From Artocarpus heterophyllus (taxonomy: Eukaryota > Streptophyta > Magnoliopsida > Rosales > Moraceae): DNA of 64,000 nt. Position 1 is the first letter of the stretch. The number at the start of each line of letters is the position of its first letter. Of this stretch, positions 21,421 through 33,247 are shown in pieces. A program made the translations under genes and the position numbers. The notes under the pieces were generated by a model. The model was not told the origin of the DNA. It made no database searches and was given only the letters and a program-made list of their open reading frames with translations. Location: NCBI GenBank assembly GCA_025403435.1, contig CM046347.1:22456597-22520596 (forward strand), in the 5' to 3' direction.

Positions 21421-22962
21421 CTAATTAGTCTCCATGGACTTCATCTCTATGTTCATGGAATCTATCCAAAGTTTTGAATCAACATCCTCCATAGCCTCTA
21501 CGTAAGTATAATGATCCCTGTCATGTTCATCCGGCTTAGCCAAGAAGACCACTCCATTGAACATATACCTCTTAGGTTGACGCTTGATCCTCCCACTACG
21601 CCGAAGCCCCTTAGGTTGTTGTTCAGGTTCGCTTAGTTTTTTAACACTGATTGGAACAGTTTCATTTGGAACCTTCGGAGTGATCGGATCACTCCTTAAC
21701 TCCTCAAGCACTACTTTGCTTCGAGGTTTAAAGTCGTCCATGTAACTTTCCTCAAAGAAAGTTGCATTAGTTGAAACCACGACTTTATTTTCCTTTGGGT
21801 TATAGAAATAACCCCCTTTTGTCCCTTTTGGATATCCTACAAACACGCAAACTTCCAAACGTGCTTCCAGCTTATTCGAATCCATAAACAGGACATGAGC
21901 CGGACATCCCCATATGCGAATATGGTTTAAGGATGCCTTCCTACCCGTCCACAACTCGTGAGGAATTTGTGGGACCGATATTGAAGGCACATTTTTCAAA
22001 AGATAACATGTGGTTTATAGTGCATATCCCCAAAAGGATAAAGGCAATGATGAATAACTCATCATGGACTTGATCATGTCCAACAAAGTCCTATCTCTCC
22101 TCTCCGCTATGCCATTCTACTGTGGAGTGCCAGGCGCAGTCAAATGGGATAAAATCCCATTCTCTAATAAGTGTCCTAAGAACTCATCAAAAAGGTATTC
22201 TCCACCTCGATCGGATCGAAGTGCCTTTATGGGTCTACCCAATTGCTTTTCCACTTCAGCCTAAAACTCCCTGAACTTGTCAAAAGTTTTGCTTTTGTGG
22301 TACATCAGGTACACATACCCATATCTTGAGTAATCGTCAATAAAAGTGACGAAGTACTCATACCCTCCCCATGCCCGGATGTTCATCGGTCCATAAACAT
22401 CACTATGCACAAGTTCTAGAACCCCTTCGACCCTATTGCCCTTAGACCCGAATGGTCTTTTGGTCATTTTACCCTCTAACAAGATTCACATTGAGGTATA
22501 AATTCCACCTTTAAGTGACTTAAAGGTCCATCCCTTACCAACCTTTGAATCCTATTCAGGTTAAGATGACCAAGGCACAAATGCCAAAGATAAGTCTTAT
22601 TAGAGTGAGAAGTTTTAAGTCTTTTAGAGTTATTATCATTCATCTCAGCATTAAGCAATAAGTCCATCTTAGGTTTGATAAAATATAGATTATTTTGCAT
22701 CCATCCAGAACAGATAAAAGATTTATTTTTACGAATCACCACTTTATCATTGAAAGAAACCAAATAGGAGTCTTTAAATAAACAAGCTATAGAAATTAAA
22801 TTCCTTTTAAATTTAGGAACATAAAAACAATCTTGCAAAAATAAATTCCTATAATTATCAAAATAAAGATGGACGTCTCCCATTGCTTCCGCTGAGACCA
22901 AGGATCCATTGCCCATGAAGCGTGAAGTCTTCATGCAGCGGACTTCTCATTTCTTTAAACCC
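21421..22962 (-). pseudogene. Copia B integrase and protease end (decayed)
   Basis: Open parts at 22934-22476 hold the protease end and pre-integrase region (FMGNGSLVSAEAMGDVHLY, LWHLCLGHLNLNRIQ). Those at 22482-22261 hold the first part of the catalytic core (HSDVYGPMNIRAWGGYEYFVTFI). Those at 21999-21421 hold the C-terminal region ([21 protein letters not shown]). One of the zinc ligands is changed (LRLGH reads LCLGH nearby) and several stops are present, including one just after the gag-protease block. Confidence 0.9.
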
Positions 22963-23066
22963 CTACAAAGAAACACAAACATGATTAGTTGTACCAGAAT
23001 CTATGGCCCAAATGTCACTGGATTCCTAAACCAAACAAGTTTCTACATACAGAAAATCACACCTAC
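22963..23066 (-). other. Putative 104-nt intron, copia B
   Basis: Minus strand: donor GAG|GTAGGTGTG at 23066 and acceptor TTTCTTTGTAG|GGG ending at 22963. The length is 104 nt, identical to A, although the two elements differ by around a tenth of their bases. The CTAAT branch-like site is also kept, but it overlaps the coding motif for Thr-Asn-His, so part of the conservation is explained by protein. Confidence 0.5.
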
Positions 23067-23887
23067 CTCATTTAGATAGGAAGTCCTTGCAATGCTTCTT
23101 GATATGCTCGACCTTCCCACAGAAGAAGCACTTAAGCTTCTTTGAGTTCTTCTTCTTCTTCTTCTTCTTACTCTTGGTACTAGTAGGAATAGAAGACTTC
23201 CCGTTCTTGGCCCGTTGCTTCTTTCCATTCCTAGAGTTAGGATTGGAACCAGAAGCAGCTACCATGTTGGCCTCGCCACCCACAGGAAACTCCCTGATCA
23301 ACAGTTCGAACTCCTTTAACTGTTTCATTAATTCTGTCTTGGTCATATTTCGTCTATTGCTTAATCAAAGTAGCTCTAAACATAATAAATTCCTTTAACA
23401 GAGTGTCAAAGACCATAGTCATCTGAGTTTCAGCATCGATGTTGGCTCCATTGGTTTGTGCCTCAGCGAGGTAACTCATGACCAACATCATGTGTTCCTT
23501 TACAGATGTCCCCAGTCTTTGCTTATAGTTTAAGAGTTTCTGAAGCGCCCTTTGCCGCTTTGTTATGGCCTGGCCTCCAAATATATCCTCAAGATTATCC
23601 AATATCTACTTCGTAGTCTCATAATCCTAATGTTGAGCCTGCAACACATTATTCATGCCAACCATAACAGAGCAGCGGGCCTCATCATTAGCATCTTTCC
23701 AGCGATTGTACGCTTGGAATTGCTCATTAGTTGAGTCTCCCGTAGGCTCGGGAGGATAAGGGGTTGTCAGCATATATTTCAGTTTCTCAAAAGAGAGGAC
23801 AATATCCAGGTTCCGTTTCCAATCATTACAATTCTCTCCAGTTAATAGGTTTTTGTCAAGTATCAATGATAAAACATTTTTAGACAT
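22963..23887 (-). pseudogene. Copia B gag and protease start (decayed)
   Basis: ATG at 23887 gives MSKNVLSLILDKN. The Gag core is visible (NDWKRNLDIVLSFEKLKYML, TSVKEHMMLVMSYLAEA), then a Lys-rich stretch and the zinc knuckle CFFCGKVEHIKKHC (about 23125). At least two Gln-to-stop changes occur near 23630 and 23610. The block ends at the TAG 22965-22963, the same codon as the TAG in A. Confidence 0.92.
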
Positions 23888-25567
23888 TTTAAATCTACAA
23901 TAAAGAATCATATACCAAACATAAACAAACATATCATAATAATTTAGTAAGATAAAACAATCATGTAAAAACATACAAATGTGTTTATGTGTCAAAACCT
24001 TGTAAATATCACAACCTTACAACGATAATTCCCAACTCATAATTCAACAAGCTCCTAGGGGAGTCATGCCAAATTCAATCAGGAACACGGATCCCCTCCT
24101 GATTAATATATGCCATCCAGGACCCGTGTGATCCAGCATATATTTTCTTTGGCCATTAATTTTATTAATAGAGCTCCTAGGGGAGGTTAATAATAAAATT
24201 AACGTGAGTGTATAACCATCGTTTCAATATTTTATCCATGATTTATAATCATCACCTAGGGGTGTGCAACCATAAATCATGCTAAAATACCTCATCCTCT
24301 CATAGATCCAATCTGGTACATGATAGAAATCGCTTCCTAGGGGTCGGGACCACCATGTTTTGCTATGGACCAACGATGGAGGCCTTAGGTCCTCTCTTTG
24401 AAAACCTTCTCCCACTTAATCTTTTGAAATCAAGGTTTTACTTTAAGAATATGCATGAACAATTTTAATTTGAGCAGCACTCCCTATTCTATATGACATG
24501 TTATCAATATACATGGCAAATCATATTATAATGCAGACAAGCAAAGCAATCAAGCAAAGCTACAAGCAAAATAATAATAATCGTAATATTATGGTTCCAC
24601 CCTAGAGAATAGAAAAATAAGATTACAAGAGAATAATCGAGACATATTATCGATTCTTTATCCTGGAATCCTTAAGATGTATCCTTCTTCATGTAATGCC
24701 CATCTTTAAGTCTTCAATCCCGTATGAATCAAATACTTCATATTTCCGGTCATATCCAAATTTAATGTTTCTTAGAATTGTCCCAAAAACAAAATTAAAA
24801 CTGCATTGAAAACCGCACCTTTTTTGAAATAATTTTCAGCTCTCGGTCGGTAGGCCGATCTGGGTGATTGGCCTACCGGTCATGCTCCATTAGCCTGCCG
24901 ATCATGAAGATCGGCCTACCAACTCACGAAAGTTTGGACTGCCGCCAGAGCCACCTGATTTCTGTACCACTGATGGCCTGCCGAACCTCATGTCCGACCT
25001 GCCTATCTGTGACCATCGGCCTACCGAATTGGTGGGTTCGGCATGCCGACCGAGCAGAAATCTCTTATTCCAGGAAATATAATTTTTAATGCAATTTATC
25101 AATTTTATTTTCAAAAATTCAAAAACATAAAATTAGAGACTCAAGAAATATCTAGGAACGCCATCATCCATCTTCTAGATCCGTCTTCTAGATCGTCTTC
25201 TCTGAATGATTATTTAATTACAAAATTCTTACAAATTTAAAAAATAAATAATAATTCCTAGGCGAAGATGTTAGTCCGCCATCTAATTACATGAAAAACC
25301 TAGATATATATTCTAACCTCTAAGGAACCATAACCAGTATAAATTAATTAATTAACAAATAATTAAATAACCATTTAATCAACCAAAATTAATTAATGAA
25401 CATTCACCACATAATCCATGACAACATATACAATATATTGAAAACTAGAGTGCCAACTCTCTCAAAATTAAATTCAAGCATAGGAGAGATTAAGATCACA
25501 AAATTTTTACATATAGTATGATCACAAACTCGTAAATTTATGTAAAAAGCATGTCTATGATACCAAT
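23888..25567 (-). other. Copia B leader and decayed primer site
   Basis: Homologous to the A leader. It keeps a palindrome array (24844-25051, many units mutated) and the CCTA hairpins. Next to the 5' LTR the primer site reads ATTGGTATCATAGAC (minus strand), a mutated form of TGGTATCAGAGC. No gene is present. Confidence 0.85.
24844..25051. repeat. Leader palindrome array, copia B
   Basis: About nine eroded units, such as GGTCGGTAGGCCGATC, GATCGGCCTACCAAC and GTTCGGCATGCCGACC. C-to-T and G-to-A changes dominate within the units, as expected of methylated DNA. Confidence 0.85.
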
Positions 25568-27602
25568 TGTTAGAAAAATAGTACACAGCGGAATGTTTAT
25601 AAAATTTATATTAGAGTATTTTCCAAAACACAAGTTTGACATGCTATATGCATAAATTAGCCAGATCTTACTAACCTTTGATTGCCGAAGAACCCTTGCA
25701 AAATGTGAAGAGAAGTAACGTTCTAGAAGAGCCTCAACCAACTGGTCTTCTTTGCTATTCTTTATCCACAACCGGAGTGAGTGTGGGCTCACACGTACAG
25801 CTCTTCCACCAGGTGACTCTCCTTCCAACCAATCTAGAGAACCCAAAGCTAGTGTTTGTGATTTGCGAACAAAAGCTCTCAGGGAGTTTTCAAATTCTCA
25901 CCAGCAGAGTATCACTCTTAATCTCTTAATTGATCTAAAAAACTCTTGTGACTTACTCCCTATTTATAGATGTTGGGTCTAGGGTCAGTTCTTATCAGAT
26001 TAGGACTCAAAAATCCAAATTAGAATCAAATTTGGATCAATATCTGATAAGATCCACGTAAAAATGCGTAATATTATCCTTCGCTCATCAGCAGGCCGAA
26101 CAGCATAATCGGCAGGCTGAACATGCCCATCGGCAGGCCAAACATGTGGATCGGCAGGCCGAACTACCGAATAAAAAATCTCAGTGAATCTTTTATTTTC
26201 CACCTGAGATTTATAGGATAAAGTCTTAGTTTTAATTCAAATAACTCAATAGAGAAGTTATCTGATCAAAATAACTTTATCTAGATAATCTCTAAGAAAA
26301 TAAATGAATTCCTAATAATTCTACAAGTTTATCTTGATCTAATTATTCAAAATTAAATCAACCGATAAACAGACAAGAATTATCGGATCCTTATAATTTA
26401 ACAACTTTATCTTGAATTAATTTTTATCACAAAATTAATTTAATCGATAAGCAGACATGAATTATTTAATTCTTCCAAATTTCAACCAATCTAATAAATC
26501 AGACATAAGTTACCAATTATTGAAAAAGCACTCCGTATCATTACATGATGTTGTGAGCTAGCAAAGGGGACCAAATGGACCTATATAGTTCAAGCTCCCG
26601 ATAATTATGAAACCCAAATATCCCAGATATACATTTCATAATTATCAAATCTAATGCTACTCCACTAAAAGCTTGGAGCTATACTCTTGAACTACATAGA
26701 ATTATGAAGCCTGTATAGCTAAGTGTTCGTGACATATCATAGTGTATCGTATCCCTACATGATTATCCATAATTGGCTTAAGGACAAGTTCTGTCTTATC
26801 TTCCTAATTATTTTTATCTTATGTTCCATTATCTCACCATCGAAAAACCTACCATCCAAGGATAGTACACCATTCGGTTACACCTATGTATCCAAATGGT
26901 TGAACGCTCTAGTTTTCCAATTATAAGATAACATACGTAAGAGGATATCATTACTCCTAAAGAGGAGCTATGGATTCCATATCTATGAATAATAGGTCTA
27001 CACTATCAAGAGTCATGCCTCCAATGTACCGGCATGCATACCACTATTAAGATGTAGGTGTCACCCTTTGGTATATCAAAAGACACAAGTCAAGACAATG
27101 GGCCCACTATTCATCTCAGGATTAAGATACAATATAAATGATTGTCTAACGTGAATCGATTTGCTGAGACAGAATTATTAATCCAAATCAATTCACTTTA
27201 TATCCTCATCCAACACATCGTTGCCTATGATAACGTGCCAATGTTTCTATTTATAGAGTCCGCCTCCGATGGTCAAGACAAACCATCTCCCAAAAGGGAT
27301 ATAGACAACATAACAATCTTTACATGAATAAAGTACCTAACTTTATTCCCTTGATTGCGAATCTTATGATTTAAACTGTCACCTCAAGAATCGTGTCTTT
27401 CACATAATCTGTCCATCATATGCCCAATTCTTAGAGGTTTAGACTGACAGTCTCAGACTATTGTTTGCTTAACATACATTCAACAAATATGAACGTAAAG
27501 AGGATAAGATTTGGTATATTAATAATGAATAAATTCTTTATTTATAAAAATGTCTCCAAAAACATATTACATTTTTACTCCTTAGGGCATACATATCTAA
27601 CA
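25568..27602 (-). repeat. Copia B 5' LTR
   Basis: 2035 bp, bounded by TGTTAG and CTAACA on the given strand. On the minus strand it has a TATA box (TATAAATA at 25969-25962) and upstream of it a palindrome array at about 26088-26166. It ends at 27602, where gypsy D integrase sequence begins. Confidence 0.93.
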
Positions 27603-27990
27603 TAAAGTCCATGAAAATGTCTTCTCACTTCCACGTAAGAATTAAGAGAGGTTTCAGCTTTCTAGTAGGTATTTGATGTTTGGCCTTAACTTGTTGACAA
27701 GTAAGGCATTTTGAGACATATAAGGCTATCTTTGTCTTCATTTATGGCCACATATAATGCTTCTTTTAATTGCTATACATCTTCGTGCCACCAAGACATG
27801 AAGAATAAGGTGTGTTGTGAGCTTTTGATAAAACTTTCTTTTTGATATTCTCATTATTCAATTAGTAGAACCCACTTTCAAACTTAATCATTCCATCTAT
27901 CTCCTTCTGCAAGCAAATCAAATAAGTTGACCCTGCTTAATTGCCTCTAAAATTGTAGGTTGTAGGGTTAGAGCAAATAACCTTTCAATT
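27603..27990 (-). pseudogene. D integrase, N-terminal fragment
   Basis: Minus-strand translation with gaps shows the zinc-binding half (YMWP, YVSKCLTCQQVKAKHQ), a linker KPLLILTWK and EDIFMDFM, the start of the catalytic core with its first Asp. Copia B follows directly, so the rest of the core is missing from this window. Confidence 0.8.
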
Positions 27991-28049
27991 AACCCTTTAG
28001 GCATAATTTCTAACTCAAACTTTTCTTTATCATATATCAAATGTTTTTG

Positions 28050-28440
28050 AATGGCTGTCATTGTAGAAACACTAGCAAAAAAAATTTTTGCTCAATGCAT
28101 CATCCACTATGTTAGCTTTACCTGGATGGTAGTTGATCACACAATCATAGTCTTTTACTAGCTCTAACTATCTTCTTTGCCTCATATTCAACTCTTTCTA
28201 TGTAAAGAAGTACTTGAGACTTTTGTGATCAATATAGATCTTACATCTCTCCCCATAAAGGTAATGTCTCTGAGTTTTTAAAGCAAAGACCACCACTGCT
28301 AACTCTAAATCATGAGTAGGATAGTTCTTCTTATAATCCTTTAGTTGACAAGAACTGTAAGCAATGACTCTCCCATTCTGCATAAGAACACGACCTAATC
28401 TATTTTTGGAAGCATCACTCTAAACAACAAAACATTCATC
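28050..28440 (-). pseudogene. D RNase H fragment
   Basis: The open part 28383-28198 reads [21 protein letters not shown], then [36 protein letters not shown], a normal gypsy RNase H start including the acidic DLEL and IDHKSLKY. Beyond 28198 the frame is broken. Confidence 0.88.
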
Positions 28441-28519
28441 TAATGATGGAATAGCAAATATTGGAGTGGATATCAACCTTTGTTTCAGCTCTTAGAAACT
28501 CTTTTCGCAAGCATTTGTT

Positions 28520-29400
28520 CATAAAAACTTCACATTTTTCTAGTCAATTGTGTTAGCGGCAAAGCTATCTTTAAAAATCCTTCAACAAATCTCTTGTAAT
28601 GGCCAATTAATCCCAAAAAACTACATACCTCTAAGGCATTGGTTAGCTGTGGCCATTTGTTTACTGCTTCCATTTTTTTTTGGATCAACGAAGATTCTAT
28701 CATTGGATACGACATGCCTAAGAAACACCACTTTCTCAAGCCAACATTCAACCAAAAAAAATTATTACTAATTGCCTGAAATGCGAGGCAAAAATATTTT
28801 TTTACCATACTATCTAGCATCTCATAGAATATTGCTCTCATAGAATACTACTGATTCTAGTTTGATGATTTCATTTAAAATGTTAAATTTGAATCAAGAA
28901 TATCATCTATAAATATAATAATAAATTTATCTAAATAATCCTTAAATACCCTTTTCATTAGATCCGTAAATGTAGCTAAAGCATTAGTCAGTCCAAAAGG
29001 TATTACTAGGAATTCATAATGTCCATATCTTGTTCTAAAAGCAGTTTTTGAAATATCCTCCTCGTTGATCTTTGACTAATGGGAATCTGATCTGGTGTCA
29101 ATCTTAGAAAACACTACTGCACTTTGAAGTTGATTAAAAAAATCATCAATCCTCGAGAGTGGGTATTTATTCTTAATGGTCACCTTATTTAGCTCTTTGT
29201 AATCAATACATAACCTCATCATACCATCTTTTTTCTTAACAAATAGTACTGGAGCTCCCTAAGGAGAGAAACTAGGACAAATGAAACCCTTATTAAGTAA
29301 TTCCTACAATGGACCTTCATTTCCTTTAACTTTGTTGGAGACCTTCTATAAGGAGTTTTGGAAATAGGAGTTGTGCTTGGAGTCAAATCAATGGCAAACT
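28520..29400 (-). pseudogene. D reverse transcriptase (decayed)
   Basis: Recognisable parts are ISKTPYRRSPTKLKEMK near 29350, the active site [10 protein letters not shown] near 28910 (both Asp kept) and the C-terminal piece 28841-28530 with WLNVGLRKWCFLGMSYPM and CSFLGLIGHYKRFVEGFLKI. The sequence just after the active site is disordered relative to other gypsy elements, with a short direct repeat (CTCATAGAATA, near 28820 and 28836). Confidence 0.85.
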
Positions 29401-29599
29401 CAATTTGCCTATCTAGCAGTAATCCTGGTAAGTCCTCAGGAAATACTTCTAAGAATTCTTACACTACTAGTACATCTTCAAGTTTAAGCTTCTGTTTAAC
29501 TTGTGTATCGACAACACTTGCCAAGTAACCAACACAACCACTATCTAACAACTTGCAAGTCTTCATATCAGAAATCACTAGGGTCCTCAACTTACTTAT

Positions 29600-29960
29600 A
29601 GCTCTTATAAAAGAGAACTCTTCCTACTCTGGTGGTTGAAACATTACCATTTTCCTTCTACGATCAATAGTGGCGTAATACTTTAATAACCAATCCATTC
29701 CTAGTATCAACTCATAATCTAACATATCAAGGACAACTAAATCTATAAATAATTCTCTTCCATCAATCATTACTACTCAACCTCTAAGAATTTGGTCTGA
29801 TTGAAGGATTTCTCTAGATGGAATGCTAACGCTATACTTAACTATAAGTTTATCAAGTGGTTTGCCCAATTTCTCACATGCTTACTAGATGCAAATAAGT
29901 GTTTTGCTCCTGAATCTATCAATGTATAAGTAGGTATGCCGTAGATAAGTATCTAGCCTG
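29600..29960 (-). pseudogene. D aspartic protease fragment
   Basis: Minus strand near 29940 reads PTYTLIDSGAKHLFASSKHV, with the catalytic Asp-Ser-Gly. It then continues in broken frames towards RT. The Asp-Ser-Gly form differs from the Asp-Thr-Gly of Gy1, so D and Gy1 are different families. Confidence 0.8.
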
Positions 29961-29999
29961 AGACAACTAAAGGGTTGGCCTCTACATCTTCTTGAGTAA

Positions 30000-31040
30000 A
30001 AGCAAAAACTCGAGCTAGGACTTTCTTCTAATCTTGAATATTCTTTCGCAGTCCTTAGCAAAATGTCTAATTTTTCCACAATTAAAACATGCTCTAAGAC
30101 CCTCTATGCAAGCTCCAAAATAAAACCTCCCACATTTAGCACATTTGAGTTTTGATCTTATCACATTTGGTGCTATTGGTCTTGGGGCATTTTGATTAAT
30201 AGAACCTCTAGCCTTGATTTTGATTCCATGGACCTTCTATCTTATTTCCCTTATTCCACTATTGCTTTCCTTGACTATACTGAAAGTTAGGCTTGAAATT
30301 CTTCTTACTTTCCTATTTTCAGCCTCTTTTTCCTTCGTTCTACCTTTGCCTCTCTATCTCTATCTTGAATCTTATTCTTAGCATATTCAGCATCTAGAGC
30401 TCTTTTTGTTATTTTGGAGTATGTCAAACCTTTTATTCCAGTCACTATTTATATCCCTAAAATTTTTGGCTTCCTCCATAAACTATTCTATCTTGAGACC
30501 ATTAGTACTTACTAACTACGGAGCACAACGAGACAATTCTTCAAATTGATATATTTTGCAATAGACATATTAGCTTGTTTTAAGTCAATTAACTCTTTCT
30601 TCTTTTCCCTCCTTGTAGCCACCATAAAATATTTCACTTCAAAGATTTATCAAAATCTTTCCTAAGTCATGGTTGCCACATTATAAACATCATGAACATT
30701 ATCCATCGTATCCCACCAATAATTGGCATCATACAAAGCATAAAAGAAGCACATGAAACTTTTTTAGCATTTAGAAATTTTCCATGATTAAATATTCTCT
30801 CCATTGTCTCTCAGCATCTTTAGGATCTATGCCTCTTGAAAACTTTGGTGGCTTGAATATTTAAAATTTCTCAACCCTTTCGGCAAGAGCTAATGATGGC
30901 GAAGGAGGTGGTGGAGGCTCCATTTCTCGTCTCATATATCATTCTAAAAACCTTCTAACTAACTCAGTAAGATAGTCAATTCGGAAATCTCTTTCATCCT
31001 GCTACCTTTTAGTAGAATTTTGCCCTCTAGTTTCAACCAT
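30000..31040 (-). pseudogene. D gag (decayed)
   Basis: ATG at 31040 gives MVETRGQNSTKR and then stops. Near 30089-30048 a full zinc knuckle CFNCGKIRHFAKDC is readable, and before it a second Cys-rich stretch, CAKCGRFYFGAC. The position, right after the primer site and before the protease, supports gag. Confidence 0.82.
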
Positions 31041-31220
31041 TATTATTTTCTCCTATAAATTACCTCTTCACTCTTACACATAACCATAATAGCTAATAAT
31101 AACAATGTATTATAATAATATAATAAATGTCATATGAAACACATAAATAAACTTACTGATCAACTGAGCTTTTCTGACCTATGATGCTTATACATGGACT
31201 GTCTATAGAACCGCTTTAAA

Positions 31221-31238
31221 CCAATAGCTCTGATGCCA
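31221..31238 (-). other. D primer-binding site
   Basis: Minus strand TGGCATCAGAGCTATTGG, three bases inside the LTR end at 31242. It differs from the initiator tRNA-Met match by one base (T to C). Confidence 0.82.
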
Positions 31239-32472
31239 AACTGTAACACCCACTGAACTTAACACACAACTAATATATAACTAAGCTAGGCGGTGTGATA
31301 TTATCTTTAAAGCTAAATCTAAAACTAGTGTAAGCAAATTTGAACTTTTGAAAACCTTGTAATTTACAACCAACTATGCATCTATACTTAAAAATATGGA
31401 TCAATGATAAAATATTTACAATAATTTACATCTCAAAATGAAACACCTCCCAAACCATACTTATAACAATCCCATGATAATTACAAGTACTAAAATATGA
31501 AGTTTAGACAAAAGCATGCCCATGTAAGGTTGGTAGTGTTTATATACGCTAACTCACGAGAACAGAAAGCGTGCTAGTCAACCTCTAAATCAACACTACT
31601 AATATGTAACCTGATTTGCATCATAAGAAGAACATGAGCTAATACCCAATAAGTAGAAGCTTTGCAATTTAATGTTGAAGCATCATGTATAGGCTCATAA
31701 AATTTCCATCGTACTTATCACAAAAATGTTTAATGCGCACATAGTTATGTACACCATGAGTTGCCCATCCCAGGCCTATTATAAAGCATGTATGCATAAT
31801 AATAAACCTTCACCAATTAATAGTGCCTCAATCTAACCCGTGAAACATTATAGTCACCAATCCTACAAACTATAAAAAAGTCCAAAAATGGTCTCAATCT
31901 ATCTAATGAAACCATTTGAGTCCTAATCTCACCTATGAAACTAATTAAGGCCACTTACATGCAAACAACATAGCGCACATACAAACAATTTTTTTCTCAA
32001 AGTATGATGATTTTCTTCAAAAAAACTATACATGTGCCTTTACGTCGTGCATGCAAATGATCTAGTAATGATGTATATTATAATAACAACTTGTGATGCC
32101 ATTGAAATGAATTTCTACTAACTCGTATCGAAATAGAAAGCTAGTGTTCTCATTGAGCTAGATGTGCTAATATTCCTATTAACAATATTCATAATTATGA
32201 TGTTATTCTTATGTACATATAAATAATCCAAATCCTCTTATTAGCAAGATCATAAAGGCATTGAAATGAGAAATTATAAACCAACTGTAGTATTCAATTT
32301 GTAGTTCATTCATTTCAATTATAGATATTAAGGACCTGGTTAAGACAAGTTCCAACTAAATGTTTATTACATTTCTACTTAATTAAAGAAAAGAATTGAA
32401 AGACCTACGCATGCCTACAAAATCATCTCTACATATTCAATCCCTACAATATTAAGTTTCCTTGTCCCCCCC

Positions 32473-32511
32473 ATACATACACACACGCACACGCACACGC
32501 ACACGCACACA
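32473..32511 (+). repeat. CACACG microsatellite
   Basis: Tandem CACACG/CA units within the D LTR. Confidence 0.9.
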
Positions 32512-33007
32512 TAATTCAACTTTAAATGTAAATCTATCACACATAAGGTATGCACTAAAAAGATCAGAAAGTGCTTCAGTACTCTTTTCAATATTAATGC
32601 TTAAAATCATAACTATATAATTATAATCAACTTCGGCACTCTTTGATTTGCATATCAATTAAACCAAGTATATGTACAAAACCACTCATAAAGACATATA
32701 TATATAAAAAAATATAGAGAACTTCATAAGATAAAATATCAATCATTAGTTACAAACTAAAGTCCTACTGCAACTCACAAACTTCACAATACATATGGAT
32801 AGATATATGTTATACAGGAAAAAGTTAATCTCATGAATCACTTACTCTTTAAACCTTGGGAAGTGAAATCAAAGATGTTTAAACTCCATAGAAATTCAAT
32901 GTGGATTTTTGCTTGAGTAAAACTATAGAGATGAGAGCTCATGAAAAAAACATGGTAGAAAACAAAGTTGTCAAGCGATGGAGAATGGAATCGAAGACGA
33001 TTATACA

Positions 33008-33032
33008 GATATATATATATATATATATATAT
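33008..33032 (+). repeat. AT dinucleotide microsatellite
   Basis: Uninterrupted AT repeat of about 12 units within the D LTR. Confidence 0.9.
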
Positions 33033-33247
33033 GAATATATGAAAAGTAAGTTGCTACCAAATGAAAACATCTCTTTTTTTAATAAATTTATTTATTTTTA
33101 ATGAAAACATACGAATACAATAGAAAATTATAAAATAACATATATATGTATAAATATTCAAACCAATAAAACATTTTTTGACAACATAGTCTAATAAAAA
33201 GAAACTGATAACTAAGCTTCTTCCGATGAGGAACCAAGCCTTCACAC

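Larger units (their letters stand above)
8406..27602 (-). mobile_element. Ty1/copia retrotransposon B (same family as A), carrying A nested inside
   Basis: B is a minus-strand copia element: 5' LTR 25568-27602, decayed primer site, leader, gag, protease, integrase, RT and RNase H down to about 19975, polypurine tract, then the 3' LTR in two pieces (19080-19932 and 8406-9393) split by element A. Gy1 truncates the outermost 200 or so bases of the 3' LTR. B itself sits in the integrase region of gypsy D, since 27603 continues as D coding sequence. Its coding region has many stops. Confidence 0.93.
27603..33247 (-). mobile_element. Ty3/gypsy retrotransposon D, old, partly outside window
   Basis: Minus-strand gypsy element: 5' LTR from 31242 rightwards, primer site 31221-31238, gag, protease, RT and RNase H, with integrase cut at 27603 by copia B. 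The rest of its integrase and its 3' LTR would lie left of the window. It is more decayed than Gy1, with stops every few dozen codons. The right end of its LTR is not certain; copia C begins at 33248 and may have landed inside it. Confidence 0.85.
31242..33247 (-). repeat. D 5' LTR (right boundary uncertain)
   Basis: It starts TGTAACACCC on the given strand, i.e. ends GGGTGTTACA in the element's direction, next to the primer site. Landmarks shared with the LTRs at 45553 and 63611 include ACATGAGCTAATACCCAATAAGTAG near 31632. It contains a CACACG-type microsatellite and an AT microsatellite. No terminal TG was found before 33248. Confidence 0.65.
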